Of a stretch of DNA of 64,000 nt, positions 17,241-25,336 are shown piece after piece. The notes below the pieces were generated by a model that was not told where the DNA came from, searched no databases, and saw only the letters and a program-made list of their open reading frames with translations. Every line of letters starts with the position of its first letter. The first letter of the stretch is position 1. Both the position numbers and the translations under genes were made by a program. The stretch spans positions 1 through 64,000 of the forward strand of contig JAFLBV010000004.1 in the NCBI GenBank assembly GCA_017302895.1, written 5' to 3'. The DNA is from Ignavibacteria bacterium. GTDB lineage: Bacteria; Bacteroidota; Ignavibacteria; Ignavibacteriales; Ignavibacteriaceae.

Positions 17241-18050
17241 TTACTCTTTTACTCCACCCATCATTATCCCCTTAATGTAATACTTTTGTAAAGCAAGAAA
17301 CATTATCATAACCGGCAGGATTGTAATTACACTTCCCGCCATCATCAGTTCAGGATCTTTGGTATGTTCCCCCATCAGATTGGCAAGAGCAACCGGCAGG
17401 GTGTACATGTCGCTGTCATTCAATACAATAAGAGGCCAGAGGAAATCATTCCATGTCCCCATAAATGTAAATATTGCAAGAGTAACCATCACAGGTGCAG
17501 CAAGCGGAACGATGATTTTATAATATATCTGAAAATCTGTGGCACCGTCAATTCGTGCTGACTCGAGGAGACTGTCCGGAATCGCCATTACATACTGTCT
17601 GATGAGGAAAATACCAAACACATTCGCGAGTCCCGGTATCAAAATTGCCATGTATGTGTTCAAAAACCCGAGTTCCTTGAGCATAAGGAATAATGGCAGC
17701 ATCGTAACCTGTGAAGGAATAACCATTGAACTAAGCAGCAGTTTGAATATGGCATCCCTCCCTGCAAATCTGTACTTTGCAAAGGCAAATCCCGCCATCG
17801 AATTAAATACTAATGAAACAACCGTAACCATCGTCGAAATAATCAGACTGTTCAGAAGATTCCTCGAAACATCGAGTCTCGAAAACAATGTTTCATATTG
17901 CGTCAGCGAAAAAATGTCGGGAATAAACCTCGGCGGGAAAACCGAGGCGTGTCCATCCAGCATAAAAGATGCGGATAGCATCCAAATAAACGGAGCGAGG
18001 GTAAGCAATCCCGTAAAAATCAGAAACGCATAAATTAAATATTTCTTCAC
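17241..18050 (-). CDS. ABC sugar transporter permease (MalG/CUT1 type)
   Basis: 269 residues with six predicted membrane segments, the size of CUT1 inner permeases. The conserved cytoplasmic EAA loop that docks the ATPase is present (E-S-A-R-I-D-G-A-T-D-F-Q-I-Y-Y-K-I-I-V-P, about residues 163-182), and the N-terminus has the M-L-S-A-S-F segment of MalG-like proteins. It pairs with the permease at 18052-18921, which ends one base upstream, and the binding protein at 19063-20367. No ATPase gene is in the window, so a shared MsmX/UgpC-like ATPase elsewhere would be needed. Expected cargo is a short oligosaccharide from the surrounding locus. Confidence 0.92.
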   Translation of the reverse strand: MKKYLIYAFLIFTGLLTLAPFIWMLSASFMLDGHASVFPPRFIPDIFSLTQYETLFSRLDVSRNLLNSLIISTMVTVVSLVFNSMAGFAFAKYRFAGRDAIFKLLLSSMVIPSQVTMLPLFLMLKELGFLNTYMAILIPGLANVFGIFLIRQYVMAIPDSLLESARIDGATDFQIYYKIIVPLAAPVMVTLAIFTFMGTWNDFLWPLIVLNDSDMYTLPVALANLMGEHTKDPELMMAGSVITILPVMIMFLALQKYYIKGIMMGGVKE

Positions 18051-18051
18051 T

Positions 18052-18921
18052 TCAGGCCTCCCTTCTCTTCTGAACCCACATCTGAATCATTGTACCAATC
18101 AGAATGATCACAAACAGCACAAACGCAATAGCAGAGGAATATCCCATATTCCACCAGCGGAATCCCTCCTGATACATGTAAAGGACAATACTCAGTGTGC
18201 TGTCCAGCGGTCCCCCCTGTGTCATGATGTAGGGCTCTGCGAACAACTGGAAATAGCCAATCATTGTAATAATTGTTATGAATACAGTAGTTGGCGCAAG
18301 CATGGGGAGAGTAATTTTTATAAATCTTTGCCAGCCGTTTGCCCCTTCAATCTCGGCGGCTTCGTACAGTTCCTCGGGTATGTTCTGTAAGCCGGCTATG
18401 AAAATTATCATGTTGTATCCGAAATTTTTCCAGATCGAGAGAAGTATAATGGATGGCATTGACCAGTTGGGATCTCCAAGCCAGTCGATTTTCCCGATTC
18501 CCAAAAAGCTCAAACCGTAATTCAGCAATCCAAATTCCGGATGATAAATAAACCGCCACACTATCGAAACAGCTACAAGAGTGGTAACCACCGGCATAAA
18601 ATATACAAGTCTGAATATCCCTTTGAACTTGACAAGTTTCGAGTTCAGCATCATCGCTGCACCAAGAGAAACAGCAATCGAGAGGGGTCCCGAAATAACT
18701 ACAAAAAAGAGGGTGTTCTTCAGAGCAGTCCAAAACAATGCATTATCAAAAAGTTTGATGTAATTATCGAATGCTGTGAATCTGAATTTGCTGTAATTGC
18801 CGATGGCATAGATATCAAAATCAGTAAAACTGATTATGAATGCACTTATCACAGGGATAAAAAAGAATACAAATATCGCTGTAAGTGCCGGTGCCAAAAA
18901 GAAATATGCAGCTTTTTTCAT
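18052..18921 (-). CDS. ABC sugar transporter permease (MalF/UgpA-like, CUT1 type)
   Basis: 289 residues, six membrane segments, EAA loop E-A-A-E-I-E-G-A-N-G-W-Q-R-F-I-K-I-T-L-P (about 189-208). The N-terminus F-F-L-A-P-A-L and the late segment I-M-T-Q-G-G-P-L-D-S-T are typical of MalF-like sugar permeases. The gene ends one base before its partner permease starts, so the two are translated together. It is 141 bases after the binding-protein gene; that gap is filled with short repeats. Confidence 0.92.
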   Translation of the reverse strand: MKKAAYFFLAPALTAIFVFFFIPVISAFIISFTDFDIYAIGNYSKFRFTAFDNYIKLFDNALFWTALKNTLFFVVISGPLSIAVSLGAAMMLNSKLVKFKGIFRLVYFMPVVTTLVAVSIVWRFIYHPEFGLLNYGLSFLGIGKIDWLGDPNWSMPSIILLSIWKNFGYNMIIFIAGLQNIPEELYEAAEIEGANGWQRFIKITLPMLAPTTVFITIITMIGYFQLFAEPYIMTQGGPLDSTLSIVLYMYQEGFRWWNMGYSSAIAFVLFVIILIGTMIQMWVQKRREA

Positions 18922-18934
18922 TCGTCTTTTTTTT

Positions 18935-18963
18935 GAGTACTTGAGTAACTCGAGTACTTGAGT
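18935..18963. repeat. Direct repeat of GAGTACTTGAGT
   Basis: A 12-base unit GAGTACTTGAGT occurs at 18935-18946 and again at 18952-18963, separated by AACTC; the middle forms the palindrome ACTCGAGT. It lies just upstream of the permease start in the 141-base gap after the binding-protein gene. It resembles low-complexity intergenic repeats; function unknown. Confidence 0.6.
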
Positions 18964-19039
18964 TTATTTAATCCTAAATTTCAAAACTTTATTAGAGCAC
19001 AATTCATAAGTCATAATTCAAAACTAATAACTAAAAATC

Positions 19040-19077
19040 AGCTCATAGTTCATAGATCATAGCTAATAGCTAAGAAT
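19040..19077. repeat. Dispersed intergenic repeat, copy 1 (AGCTCATAGTTC...ATAGCTAATAGCTAA)
   Basis: An AT-rich word beginning AGCTCATAGTTC and ending ATAGCTAATAGCTAAGAAT. A second copy lies at 34861-34900 with the same two ends. In both places it covers the stop codon of a minus-strand gene, here that of the ABC binding protein (19063-19065). Confidence 0.65.
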
Positions 19078-20367
19078 CCATCTCCTCTTTTCCAAAATTA
19101 TATCAACTTCCTTGTCCATCGCTTTCATGGCTTCAGCCTCCGTCATGGTGCCACGGGCGGCATATTCCGCGAATTGTTGCAGCTTTGAGAATACAATTTG
19201 TTCCCACTCGGGTATCTTTGGAGTTGGAACCACATGTTGAAACTGATCATAAAATGCTTTAATAAACGGATCGTTTTTGAAGTAGGGTTCATCCCAGGCT
19301 GAGATCACAGCGGGAAGGTTGTTCGTTTCCCTGTAGAAAGCGAGCTGGGTCTCTTTCTCCGAAAGAAATTCTATGAACTTCCATGCGGCTTCCTTGTTTT
19401 TGGAATTTTTGAACATCACAAGACTCGATCCGCCTGCAAGACTGACACCCGGGAATCCGTTTTTTCCGGGAAGTGGTGTAGTTCCCCACTTCTCACCGGT
19501 GGAATCCTTCATCCATTTTTTGAATTCAGGGATGTTCCAAGGTCCTGAAATATACATTGCAAAAAATTCCTGTTGAAACGCCTGATACACATTTGTTACC
19601 TGAGAAACCCCCAATGGGGTCAGTTTTTCCTTGTGAAACTGCATGAGGAATTTAAAGGCATCGAGAAATTCCTTGCCGCTGAAATTACCATAGGTCCAGT
19701 TGTCTTTGATCAGGTCGGAGCCATTCTGCAGTCCAAAGATTACAAAAGGTGCCCACTCGTTTGTAGGAAGATATATCGCATACTTGTTCGGATCATTCTG
19801 CATTCTGACAATTTTGCGGGAAAGGTCGAGCAACTCTTCCCAGGTTCTTGGAGGATTGTCATAACCAGCTTTTTTGAAGATGTCTTTTCGATAATATATG
19901 ATCCGGGTATCGATGTACCACGGAACACCGAAAATTTTTCCCGTCACTTCATTTGTGTTCCAGATGCCCGGGAAGTAATTCGCTGCTTTTAAACTTTTAC
20001 TTTTTGAAATGTAGGCATCGAGAGGTTCCAGTGCTTCAATCATTACAAATTGTGGCACCCATGTATTGCCAAGCTGGCAGAGGTCGGGTGTATTGTCGGC
20101 GGCAAATGAGGAAATCAGCTTCTCCTGAGCTGCCGTCCAGGGAACCATCTGTACTTTTACTTTTATGCCCGGATTTCTTTTTTCAAACTCGGGAATTACT
20201 TTTTGTATCTTCTCCCCTTCGGTTCCCATCCCCCAAAAAGTAATTTCTGTTGTACCGTCTTTTTTATCACTACATCCGCCGAAGAGGAATAAAAATGGAA
20301 GCAAGAAGTAACCTCCCGAAAAAACCAATCGAAAACCAAGGTTCACTTGCTTCCACCAACCATTCAT
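19063..20367 (-). CDS. ABC transporter extracellular solute-binding protein (lipoprotein)
   Basis: 434 residues. The N-terminus carries a lipoprotein signal ending F-L-F-G-G-C-S. The mature protein is a family 1 (CUT1) sugar-binding protein: I-T-F-W-G-M-G near the start, P-D-L-C-Q-L-G-N-T-W, then the typical I-S-G-P-W-N segment and A-W-K-F-I-E-F-L-S. It delivers a sugar to the two permeases at 17241-18921. The start codon overlaps the stop of the upstream GH144-like gene by four bases (ATGA), so enzyme and transporter are one transcription unit. The last codons lie inside a dispersed repeat, so the very C-terminus (W-I-L-S-Y) may have been altered by the repeat. Confidence 0.92.
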   Translation of the reverse strand: MNGWWKQVNLGFRLVFSGGYFLLPFLFLFGGCSDKKDGTTEITFWGMGTEGEKIQKVIPEFEKRNPGIKVKVQMVPWTAAQEKLISSFAADNTPDLCQLGNTWVPQFVMIEALEPLDAYISKSKSLKAANYFPGIWNTNEVTGKIFGVPWYIDTRIIYYRKDIFKKAGYDNPPRTWEELLDLSRKIVRMQNDPNKYAIYLPTNEWAPFVIFGLQNGSDLIKDNWTYGNFSGKEFLDAFKFLMQFHKEKLTPLGVSQVTNVYQAFQQEFFAMYISGPWNIPEFKKWMKDSTGEKWGTTPLPGKNGFPGVSLAGGSSLVMFKNSKNKEAAWKFIEFLSEKETQLAFYRETNNLPAVISAWDEPYFKNDPFIKAFYDQFQHVVPTPKIPEWEQIVFSKLQQFAEYAARGTMTEAEAMKAMDKEVDIILEKRRWILSY

Positions 20368-22787
20368 TTCATCAACACCATCTTACCCGTGAGGGATTTA
20401 TTTCCCGCGGTTATTTTGTATAGATAAATTCCCGAATTAACTGACGATCCGCGCTTGTTTAGACCATTCCAATAAAATTCATTCCTTCCCGCTTCAAACC
20501 ATTCTCCATTGGTTTCCGATACTACATTTCCAAGTGCATCATATATTTTTAGATCGACAAATCCATTTTCCGGAATTGAAAATGATATTTTTGTTGTCGG
20601 ATTAAAAGGATTGGGATAATTTCCCTCAAGCTTAAACTCTGCAGGCAGCGGTGGTAAAGCTTCGTCTTCAACCGATGTGGTTGTATCTGCTGTGAATCCA
20701 ACCGCTGCAAGCATGGGAGCAATCTCGGGATTTTTCATAAACCTGTTCCATAACAGACCCGTTCTGTAATTCTCGATCATTGCAAGAATGGGACCTTGAT
20801 CTATCGCAAGATAGCTCGATGCAAACCAGTTCTGCTGAGGATTGAAAGCATCCTTAAATCCATAAACTCCCCACAGGTTTGCACCATAGGTTCTGTACAT
20901 GTTTTTTAGTGCTGCTATCGATTCAACAGGGGTGTAAGGCATGGATGAAATTGCGGCTGTCGGAGCGATGGTCCCGTTGTCTCCCCAGCTTGTCGGTTCA
21001 TGAGCTGCATATCCCCACGGATTGTCAGATGCGGTCAGACCCCAGGTATTGGCGTTGTAACCCGCATATCCTTTTGGATTTGCGATACAATATGCCCTGT
21101 TTACGAGGGTCTGGTTTTTGTTGTGCTCAAAGTAATTAGCAAACTGATCTTTTTTGTGTCTCGGATCAAAACCGAGATATGAGTAATGTGCGAAGAAAAG
21201 TGGTCCGCCCGTGTTTTGTCCTACCCAAAGCCGGTATCCGTAATAGGTACCTGTATTCTGATAGCCCGATCCCACTGACCAACCGAGCCAGTATGACTGT
21301 GGAGGCATCGGAAATGTCGGAGAAGCGATCGCCAGCATATACATTATCATAGCTTCCATGTATCCCGTTACGGGCATATTCATCTGCCATGCGTAGTTTG
21401 GCGACCAGTGCCAGTAGAGTTTGTATGTGTTTGAGTATCTCCTGTACCAGTTCCACTCGACGGTTTCCCACGCCTGTGTTATCTTCTGCCGGATTTCAGT
21501 CTCAACGGGATTCTGACCGTCAAAATATTGTCTTAATGTCAAAAGTCCCTGCACCAGAAATGCGGTTTCCACAAGGTCACCGCCGTTGTCATAAGTGCTG
21601 AAAGGGATTACCGCCCCTGTCGTACCATTCAACCAGTGAGACCAGGCTCCGTGGAATCTGTCCGCTTTGGTCAAAAGGAAATTGACTATTTTCAATGTCC
21701 TCTCGGCACCTTCTGTGCGGGTTATAAAACCTCTCTCTATTCCAACAGGTATTCCCATCACTCCAAAACCGGAACCGCCGGTGGTAACAGTTTCACCACT
21801 TCCCAGGCGCTCCCTTGCGAGTCCTGACACAGGATGAGCATAATGCCAAAAGTATCTGAAAGTTGCCGCCTGCACCATGTCGAGGAAATCTTCATCGGTC
21901 ATTGGTGAAGTGGTAACGGCTAAATCGGATGTTCTCTCCGATTCATTGTAAGAAGTATCAAATGCGGATATCGCAAAGGTTTTGGATATTCCCGTTGCAC
22001 CCGTCCACTCAAAATAGTAGTTGTCATTGGCATTTGTCGTTCCAATGCGGATGTACGTGTTTCCCTCTTTTTTATAGATGTTGTACCCCATTACATCGGT
22101 TTCGGGACTTTTCATCCACCTCAAATCAAAATGCTTCTCATATCCTTTTGCTACCGGTTGGGAAGGAATAGAAGGAGGTGTCGGGTCAATTGTTCCTTTT
22201 GTTACCATCCTGACTTCATCAATAAAACAGATTCGTTCTGTAGTATCTGCTACCCCGCGGGAGAAAAAGACATATCTTATCTTTGTCAAATCTGTGGTGT
22301 CTGCAGCATTTCTGAATAATGAAAGGGGCACAAGAACCCTCCTCCAGGTGTGAGCGGGAAGATGAGAAAGGTAGCTGCCCATTTGAACCATGCCCGTTCT
22401 TGCTCCTGCATTATCCTGAAGGTAAAGCAGAGGCAGATTTGAACCGGGAATTTCTGATGTGGAATAGATATAAAAACTGAGGGTATCTTTGTTGTTTACA
22501 TTAAATAAGGGATTGCCTGAACCTGCTACACCAAGACGCCAGTTACCCGAATCCATCGAGCGCCACCTCAACTTAAGGCTGTTTGCTCCCGAGAAAGCGT
22601 ATTGTGTGGAAACAGGAAATTTACTGTCGAATATCAATTCCACAAATGCGGGTGCAGTAAATGAACCGAGACTGGGATCCCAGTAGGTATTAACCGCACT
22701 GTTAGTGAAAAAGACAAAATCCTGCCCATAGGTTAGCGACCATGTAAAAACAAAAAATGTTATCAGTTTGAATAGTAATTTCTTCAT
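20364..22787 (-). CDS. Secreted GH144-like (PF10091) enzyme with accessory domains and T9SS tail
   Basis: 807 residues. Signal peptide (to about 21), a CBM-like beta-sandwich (about 25-200), a fibronectin III domain (about 205-295), a PF10091/GH144-like (alpha/alpha)6 barrel (about 300-700) and a type IX sorting tail starting G-N-Y-P-N-P-F-N-P (about 725) and ending K-M-V-L-M-K. The catalytic domain shares N-G-T-I-A-P-T-A-A, the Q-G-P-I-L-A-M-I-E-N-Y end and the early A-T-F-R-Y-F-W-H-Y with its lipoprotein paralogue at 5652-7034. GH144 enzymes are endo-beta-1,2-glucanases; this specificity is inferred. It starts within the stop of the GH94 gene (TGATG, one shared base) and ends in an ATGA overlap with the ABC binding protein, so hydrolase, phosphorylase and importer are translationally coupled. 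Probably the surface enzyme that starts polymer breakdown. Confidence 0.82.
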   Translation of the reverse strand: MKKLLFKLITFFVFTWSLTYGQDFVFFTNSAVNTYWDPSLGSFTAPAFVELIFDSKFPVSTQYAFSGANSLKLRWRSMDSGNWRLGVAGSGNPLFNVNNKDTLSFYIYSTSEIPGSNLPLLYLQDNAGARTGMVQMGSYLSHLPAHTWRRVLVPLSLFRNAADTTDLTKIRYVFFSRGVADTTERICFIDEVRMVTKGTIDPTPPSIPSQPVAKGYEKHFDLRWMKSPETDVMGYNIYKKEGNTYIRIGTTNANDNYYFEWTGATGISKTFAISAFDTSYNESERTSDLAVTTSPMTDEDFLDMVQAATFRYFWHYAHPVSGLARERLGSGETVTTGGSGFGVMGIPVGIERGFITRTEGAERTLKIVNFLLTKADRFHGAWSHWLNGTTGAVIPFSTYDNGGDLVETAFLVQGLLTLRQYFDGQNPVETEIRQKITQAWETVEWNWYRRYSNTYKLYWHWSPNYAWQMNMPVTGYMEAMIMYMLAIASPTFPMPPQSYWLGWSVGSGYQNTGTYYGYRLWVGQNTGGPLFFAHYSYLGFDPRHKKDQFANYFEHNKNQTLVNRAYCIANPKGYAGYNANTWGLTASDNPWGYAAHEPTSWGDNGTIAPTAAISSMPYTPVESIAALKNMYRTYGANLWGVYGFKDAFNPQQNWFASSYLAIDQGPILAMIENYRTGLLWNRFMKNPEIAPMLAAVGFTADTTTSVEDEALPPLPAEFKLEGNYPNPFNPTTKISFSIPENGFVDLKIYDALGNVVSETNGEWFEAGRNEFYWNGLNKRGSSVNSGIYLYKITAGNKSLTGKMVLMK

Positions 22788-25225
22788 CAGAATTTGTATC
22801 CGGTGATGCCACTTGATTTATGATCGAGAAGTGATCCATCGATATCTCCGAGATATACTTTAACCGAGACTTCTTTTTCGGAACGGGGTCTCAGGATATT
22901 GTCCTCTGCTTCGATTCCGTCAATTTCAACTTTTGCGACTCCACATGAAACATGCTCAGGATTGAAGACTTCGATATTGTAGACAGTACCTCTGTAAAGC
23001 CTCTTTATTTTGAAACCGTCCCAAACTGCGGGAATCGCAGGATCAATTATAAGCCCTTCATCTTCAGCACGAACACCGAGGATCCAGTCAACAAATACCT
23101 TTTGATACCATGAAGCCGAACCTGTGTACCATGTCCAACCTGCTCTGCCATAGTTGGGTGAATCGGGTCCGTCGATGTTGCCGGGAGTTACATAAGGTTC
23201 TGCACTCCAAAGATCTGGATCCATTCCGTTAAGTACGGGAGAAATTCCCTCCACGACTCTGTATGCTTCTTCAGGTTTCCCAAACTTTGCAAACGCCCAG
23301 ATTGCCCAGGTAGCCGCGTGCATGTAAACTCCACCGTTCTCTCTTCTTCCCGGTGCATAACGGGAAAGGTAACCGATATATTTGTCCGGTACACTGTATG
23401 CAGGTTGAAGCAACAGAGTCCCGTTTTTCTTAAGTAAATATTTCTCGACTGCCTTAAGTGCTGCCTCCTGTTTTTCAAACGGGGCGATATCGCTCATGAC
23501 AGCCCAGGTTTGTGGATTCAGGAATATTTTACCCTGGGAGTTCTCCGAAGATCCGAATTTTTCACCCGTGTCCTTGGTTCCCCGGTAATAGTACTCACCA
23601 TCCCATGCATGTTCGTTGAATGCGGTTTTTATTTTTTCGGCACCCGAGTGCAGTTTTGCGAGTGTGGTATAATCCCGTTTCTGCTCTGCAATCTTCGCAA
23701 ATTCCTGAAGCACAAAATAGAAGAACTCCGCCATCCAGATTGATTCCCCCTTCATTTCTAGACCAACGGCACTCAGTCCGTCATTCCAGTCACCTGCCCC
23801 AATCAAAGGAATTCCCCTGTCGCTAAGGCGGGAAAAAACCACATCAATCGCACGAAGAGAATGTTCGTATAGAGTTTCTTTTAATTCTTTCTTATCGTAA
23901 TATTCAACCTTTGTCTCAACAAAATCAAGATTGCCGGTTTCCTTGACATACATCGACAGGATGAAAGGCAGCCACAAAAGGTCATCCACCATTTTGGTCG
24001 GAAGTCCTGTCTCGGTAATTGGATGCCACCAGTGAAGGACAGTTCCTTCAATAAACTGATGAGCAGCGTGAAGTTTCAGTTGTGCTTCTGTTCGAGAAGG
24101 ATCAATCGGCAACCAAACGAGAGAATCCTGAAGCTGGTCTCTAAAACCAAAGGCACCACTCTGCTGATAATAAGCTGTTCTTCCCCATAATCTTCCTGCA
24201 ATTGCCTGATACCTCAACCATTTGTTAACCATTAAATTCATGGCAACATCCGGTGTATTAATTTCAAGCGGAGAGAGCATCTCCGTCCACATTGTCTTCA
24301 CTTCCGCAAGTTTCCCAGCCACTTTGGCGGGAGTGTCATATTTCGCTCTTTTAGAGTCAATTTCATTAAGTTCGCTAACCAGACCCAGATGATATATTAC
24401 TGTATCTTCCGCTCCGGCTTCCAGTTCAATTTCGTTTTGCAGACACGCAACAGGGTCATTCCAGGAACCGGTCTGACATTTCAATGGTGTGTCATTCAGT
24501 GCGGCAGGATTTTTCAAATCACCATACTGCCCCATAAAATTTTCTTTTTCCGACTCGTAAGAGACGACTTTTTTGTTAACCCCAAAAAATCCGTGATACT
24601 GGTAATCGATATTCCAGTGCCCCCTGTCCCCGAGAGGAATCTCCCAGAGCCTTTTTGTGCCGTGCATGTAGTTGCCATCGGCGTTAAAATATGTTTCAAT
24701 AAATGTTTTGTGAAATTCCCTGTGGAAATCTGCTGATGAACCGAGACACCATTCAAAATAAGTGAACAAGGAGAGAGATACTTTTTTGCCGGAGTTATTT
24801 ATAAACCTGACATTCCAAATCTCAAGTGTATCGTTCAACGGAACAAAGACCGTCATCTCGATTTTAATACCTTTATATTCAGAAGTAAAGACCGTGTAAC
24901 CAAATCCGTATCTGCACTCGTAACTGTCGAGTGGAGTCTTAACCGGCATAAATGTGGGGCTCCAAACTTCTCCCGTCTCGTTGTTTTTTACATAGAGGTA
25001 TTTGCCCCAGTTATCCTGTATCAGGTCCTGGTGCCATCTGTTTACCCGGTTAAACTCAGAATGCGTCAACCAACTGAAACCACCACCCGTCTGCGAAATA
25101 ACCAGACCGTAATCTCCATTCGAGATCACATTAACCCAAGGCTTTGGGGTGTCATGTCTTTTTATAACATATTCGCTTCCGTCTTCTGTAAAATATCCGT
25201 ATTTGGTTTCAAATAATCTTTCCAA
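22787..25225 (-). CDS. GH94-family glycoside phosphorylase
   Basis: 812 residues, no signal peptide, so cytoplasmic. The start is TTG: the frame has no ATG upstream, and GGAAAGAG precedes the TTG. The N-terminus has the family entry K-Y-G-Y-F...E-Y-V-I. The catalytic region shows G-F-R-D-Q-L-Q-D-S-L, H-W-W-H-P, D-D-L-L-W-L-P-F and G-A-G-D-W-N-D-G with the general-acid Asp. GH94 enzymes cleave beta-glucosides (cellobiose, chitobiose, laminaribiose, beta-1,2-oligoglucans) with phosphate to give glucose 1-phosphate. The length matches cellobiose/chitobiose phosphorylases, but the H-W-W-H-P and D-Q-L-Q-D wording is that of the cyclic beta-1,2-glucan synthase and beta-1,2-oligoglucan group. Together with two GH144-like neighbours this favours beta-1,2-linked substrates. 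First enzyme gene after the CBM9-like gene; its stop overlaps the next start by one base. Confidence 0.87.
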   Translation of the reverse strand: MERLFETKYGYFTEDGSEYVIKRHDTPKPWVNVISNGDYGLVISQTGGGFSWLTHSEFNRVNRWHQDLIQDNWGKYLYVKNNETGEVWSPTFMPVKTPLDSYECRYGFGYTVFTSEYKGIKIEMTVFVPLNDTLEIWNVRFINNSGKKVSLSLFTYFEWCLGSSADFHREFHKTFIETYFNADGNYMHGTKRLWEIPLGDRGHWNIDYQYHGFFGVNKKVVSYESEKENFMGQYGDLKNPAALNDTPLKCQTGSWNDPVACLQNEIELEAGAEDTVIYHLGLVSELNEIDSKRAKYDTPAKVAGKLAEVKTMWTEMLSPLEINTPDVAMNLMVNKWLRYQAIAGRLWGRTAYYQQSGAFGFRDQLQDSLVWLPIDPSRTEAQLKLHAAHQFIEGTVLHWWHPITETGLPTKMVDDLLWLPFILSMYVKETGNLDFVETKVEYYDKKELKETLYEHSLRAIDVVFSRLSDRGIPLIGAGDWNDGLSAVGLEMKGESIWMAEFFYFVLQEFAKIAEQKRDYTTLAKLHSGAEKIKTAFNEHAWDGEYYYRGTKDTGEKFGSSENSQGKIFLNPQTWAVMSDIAPFEKQEAALKAVEKYLLKKNGTLLLQPAYSVPDKYIGYLSRYAPGRRENGGVYMHAATWAIWAFAKFGKPEEAYRVVEGISPVLNGMDPDLWSAEPYVTPGNIDGPDSPNYGRAGWTWYTGSASWYQKVFVDWILGVRAEDEGLIIDPAIPAVWDGFKIKRLYRGTVYNIEVFNPEHVSCGVAKVEIDGIEAEDNILRPRSEKEVSVKVYLGDIDGSLLDHKSSGITGYKF

Positions 25226-25264
25226 GGTCTCTTTCCATGTTTTTTGTGTGTAAGAATAAAAAAT

Positions 25265-25329
25265 AAACCGCTAAGAACGCAAAGTACGCAAAGTTTTATT
25301 TTCTGCGTTCTCTGCGTCCTTTGCGGTTT
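25265..25329. repeat. Long inverted repeat with internal 9-bp period (AACGCAAAG family)
   Basis: The left arm (25265-25293) starts AAACCGCTAAGAACGCAAAG and continues TACGCAAAG, a nine-base period. The right arm (25303-25329) is nearly its complement, ending TCCTTTGCGGTTT. Nine AT-rich bases separate them. It would fold into a long stem in the 111-base gap between the CBM9-like gene and the GH94 gene, which are on the same strand. It resembles a repeat type seen between genes in many environmental bacteria; it may act as a processing or attenuation hairpin. The translated plus-strand open frame across it is an artefact. Confidence 0.75.
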
Positions 25330-25336
25330 GAATAAA

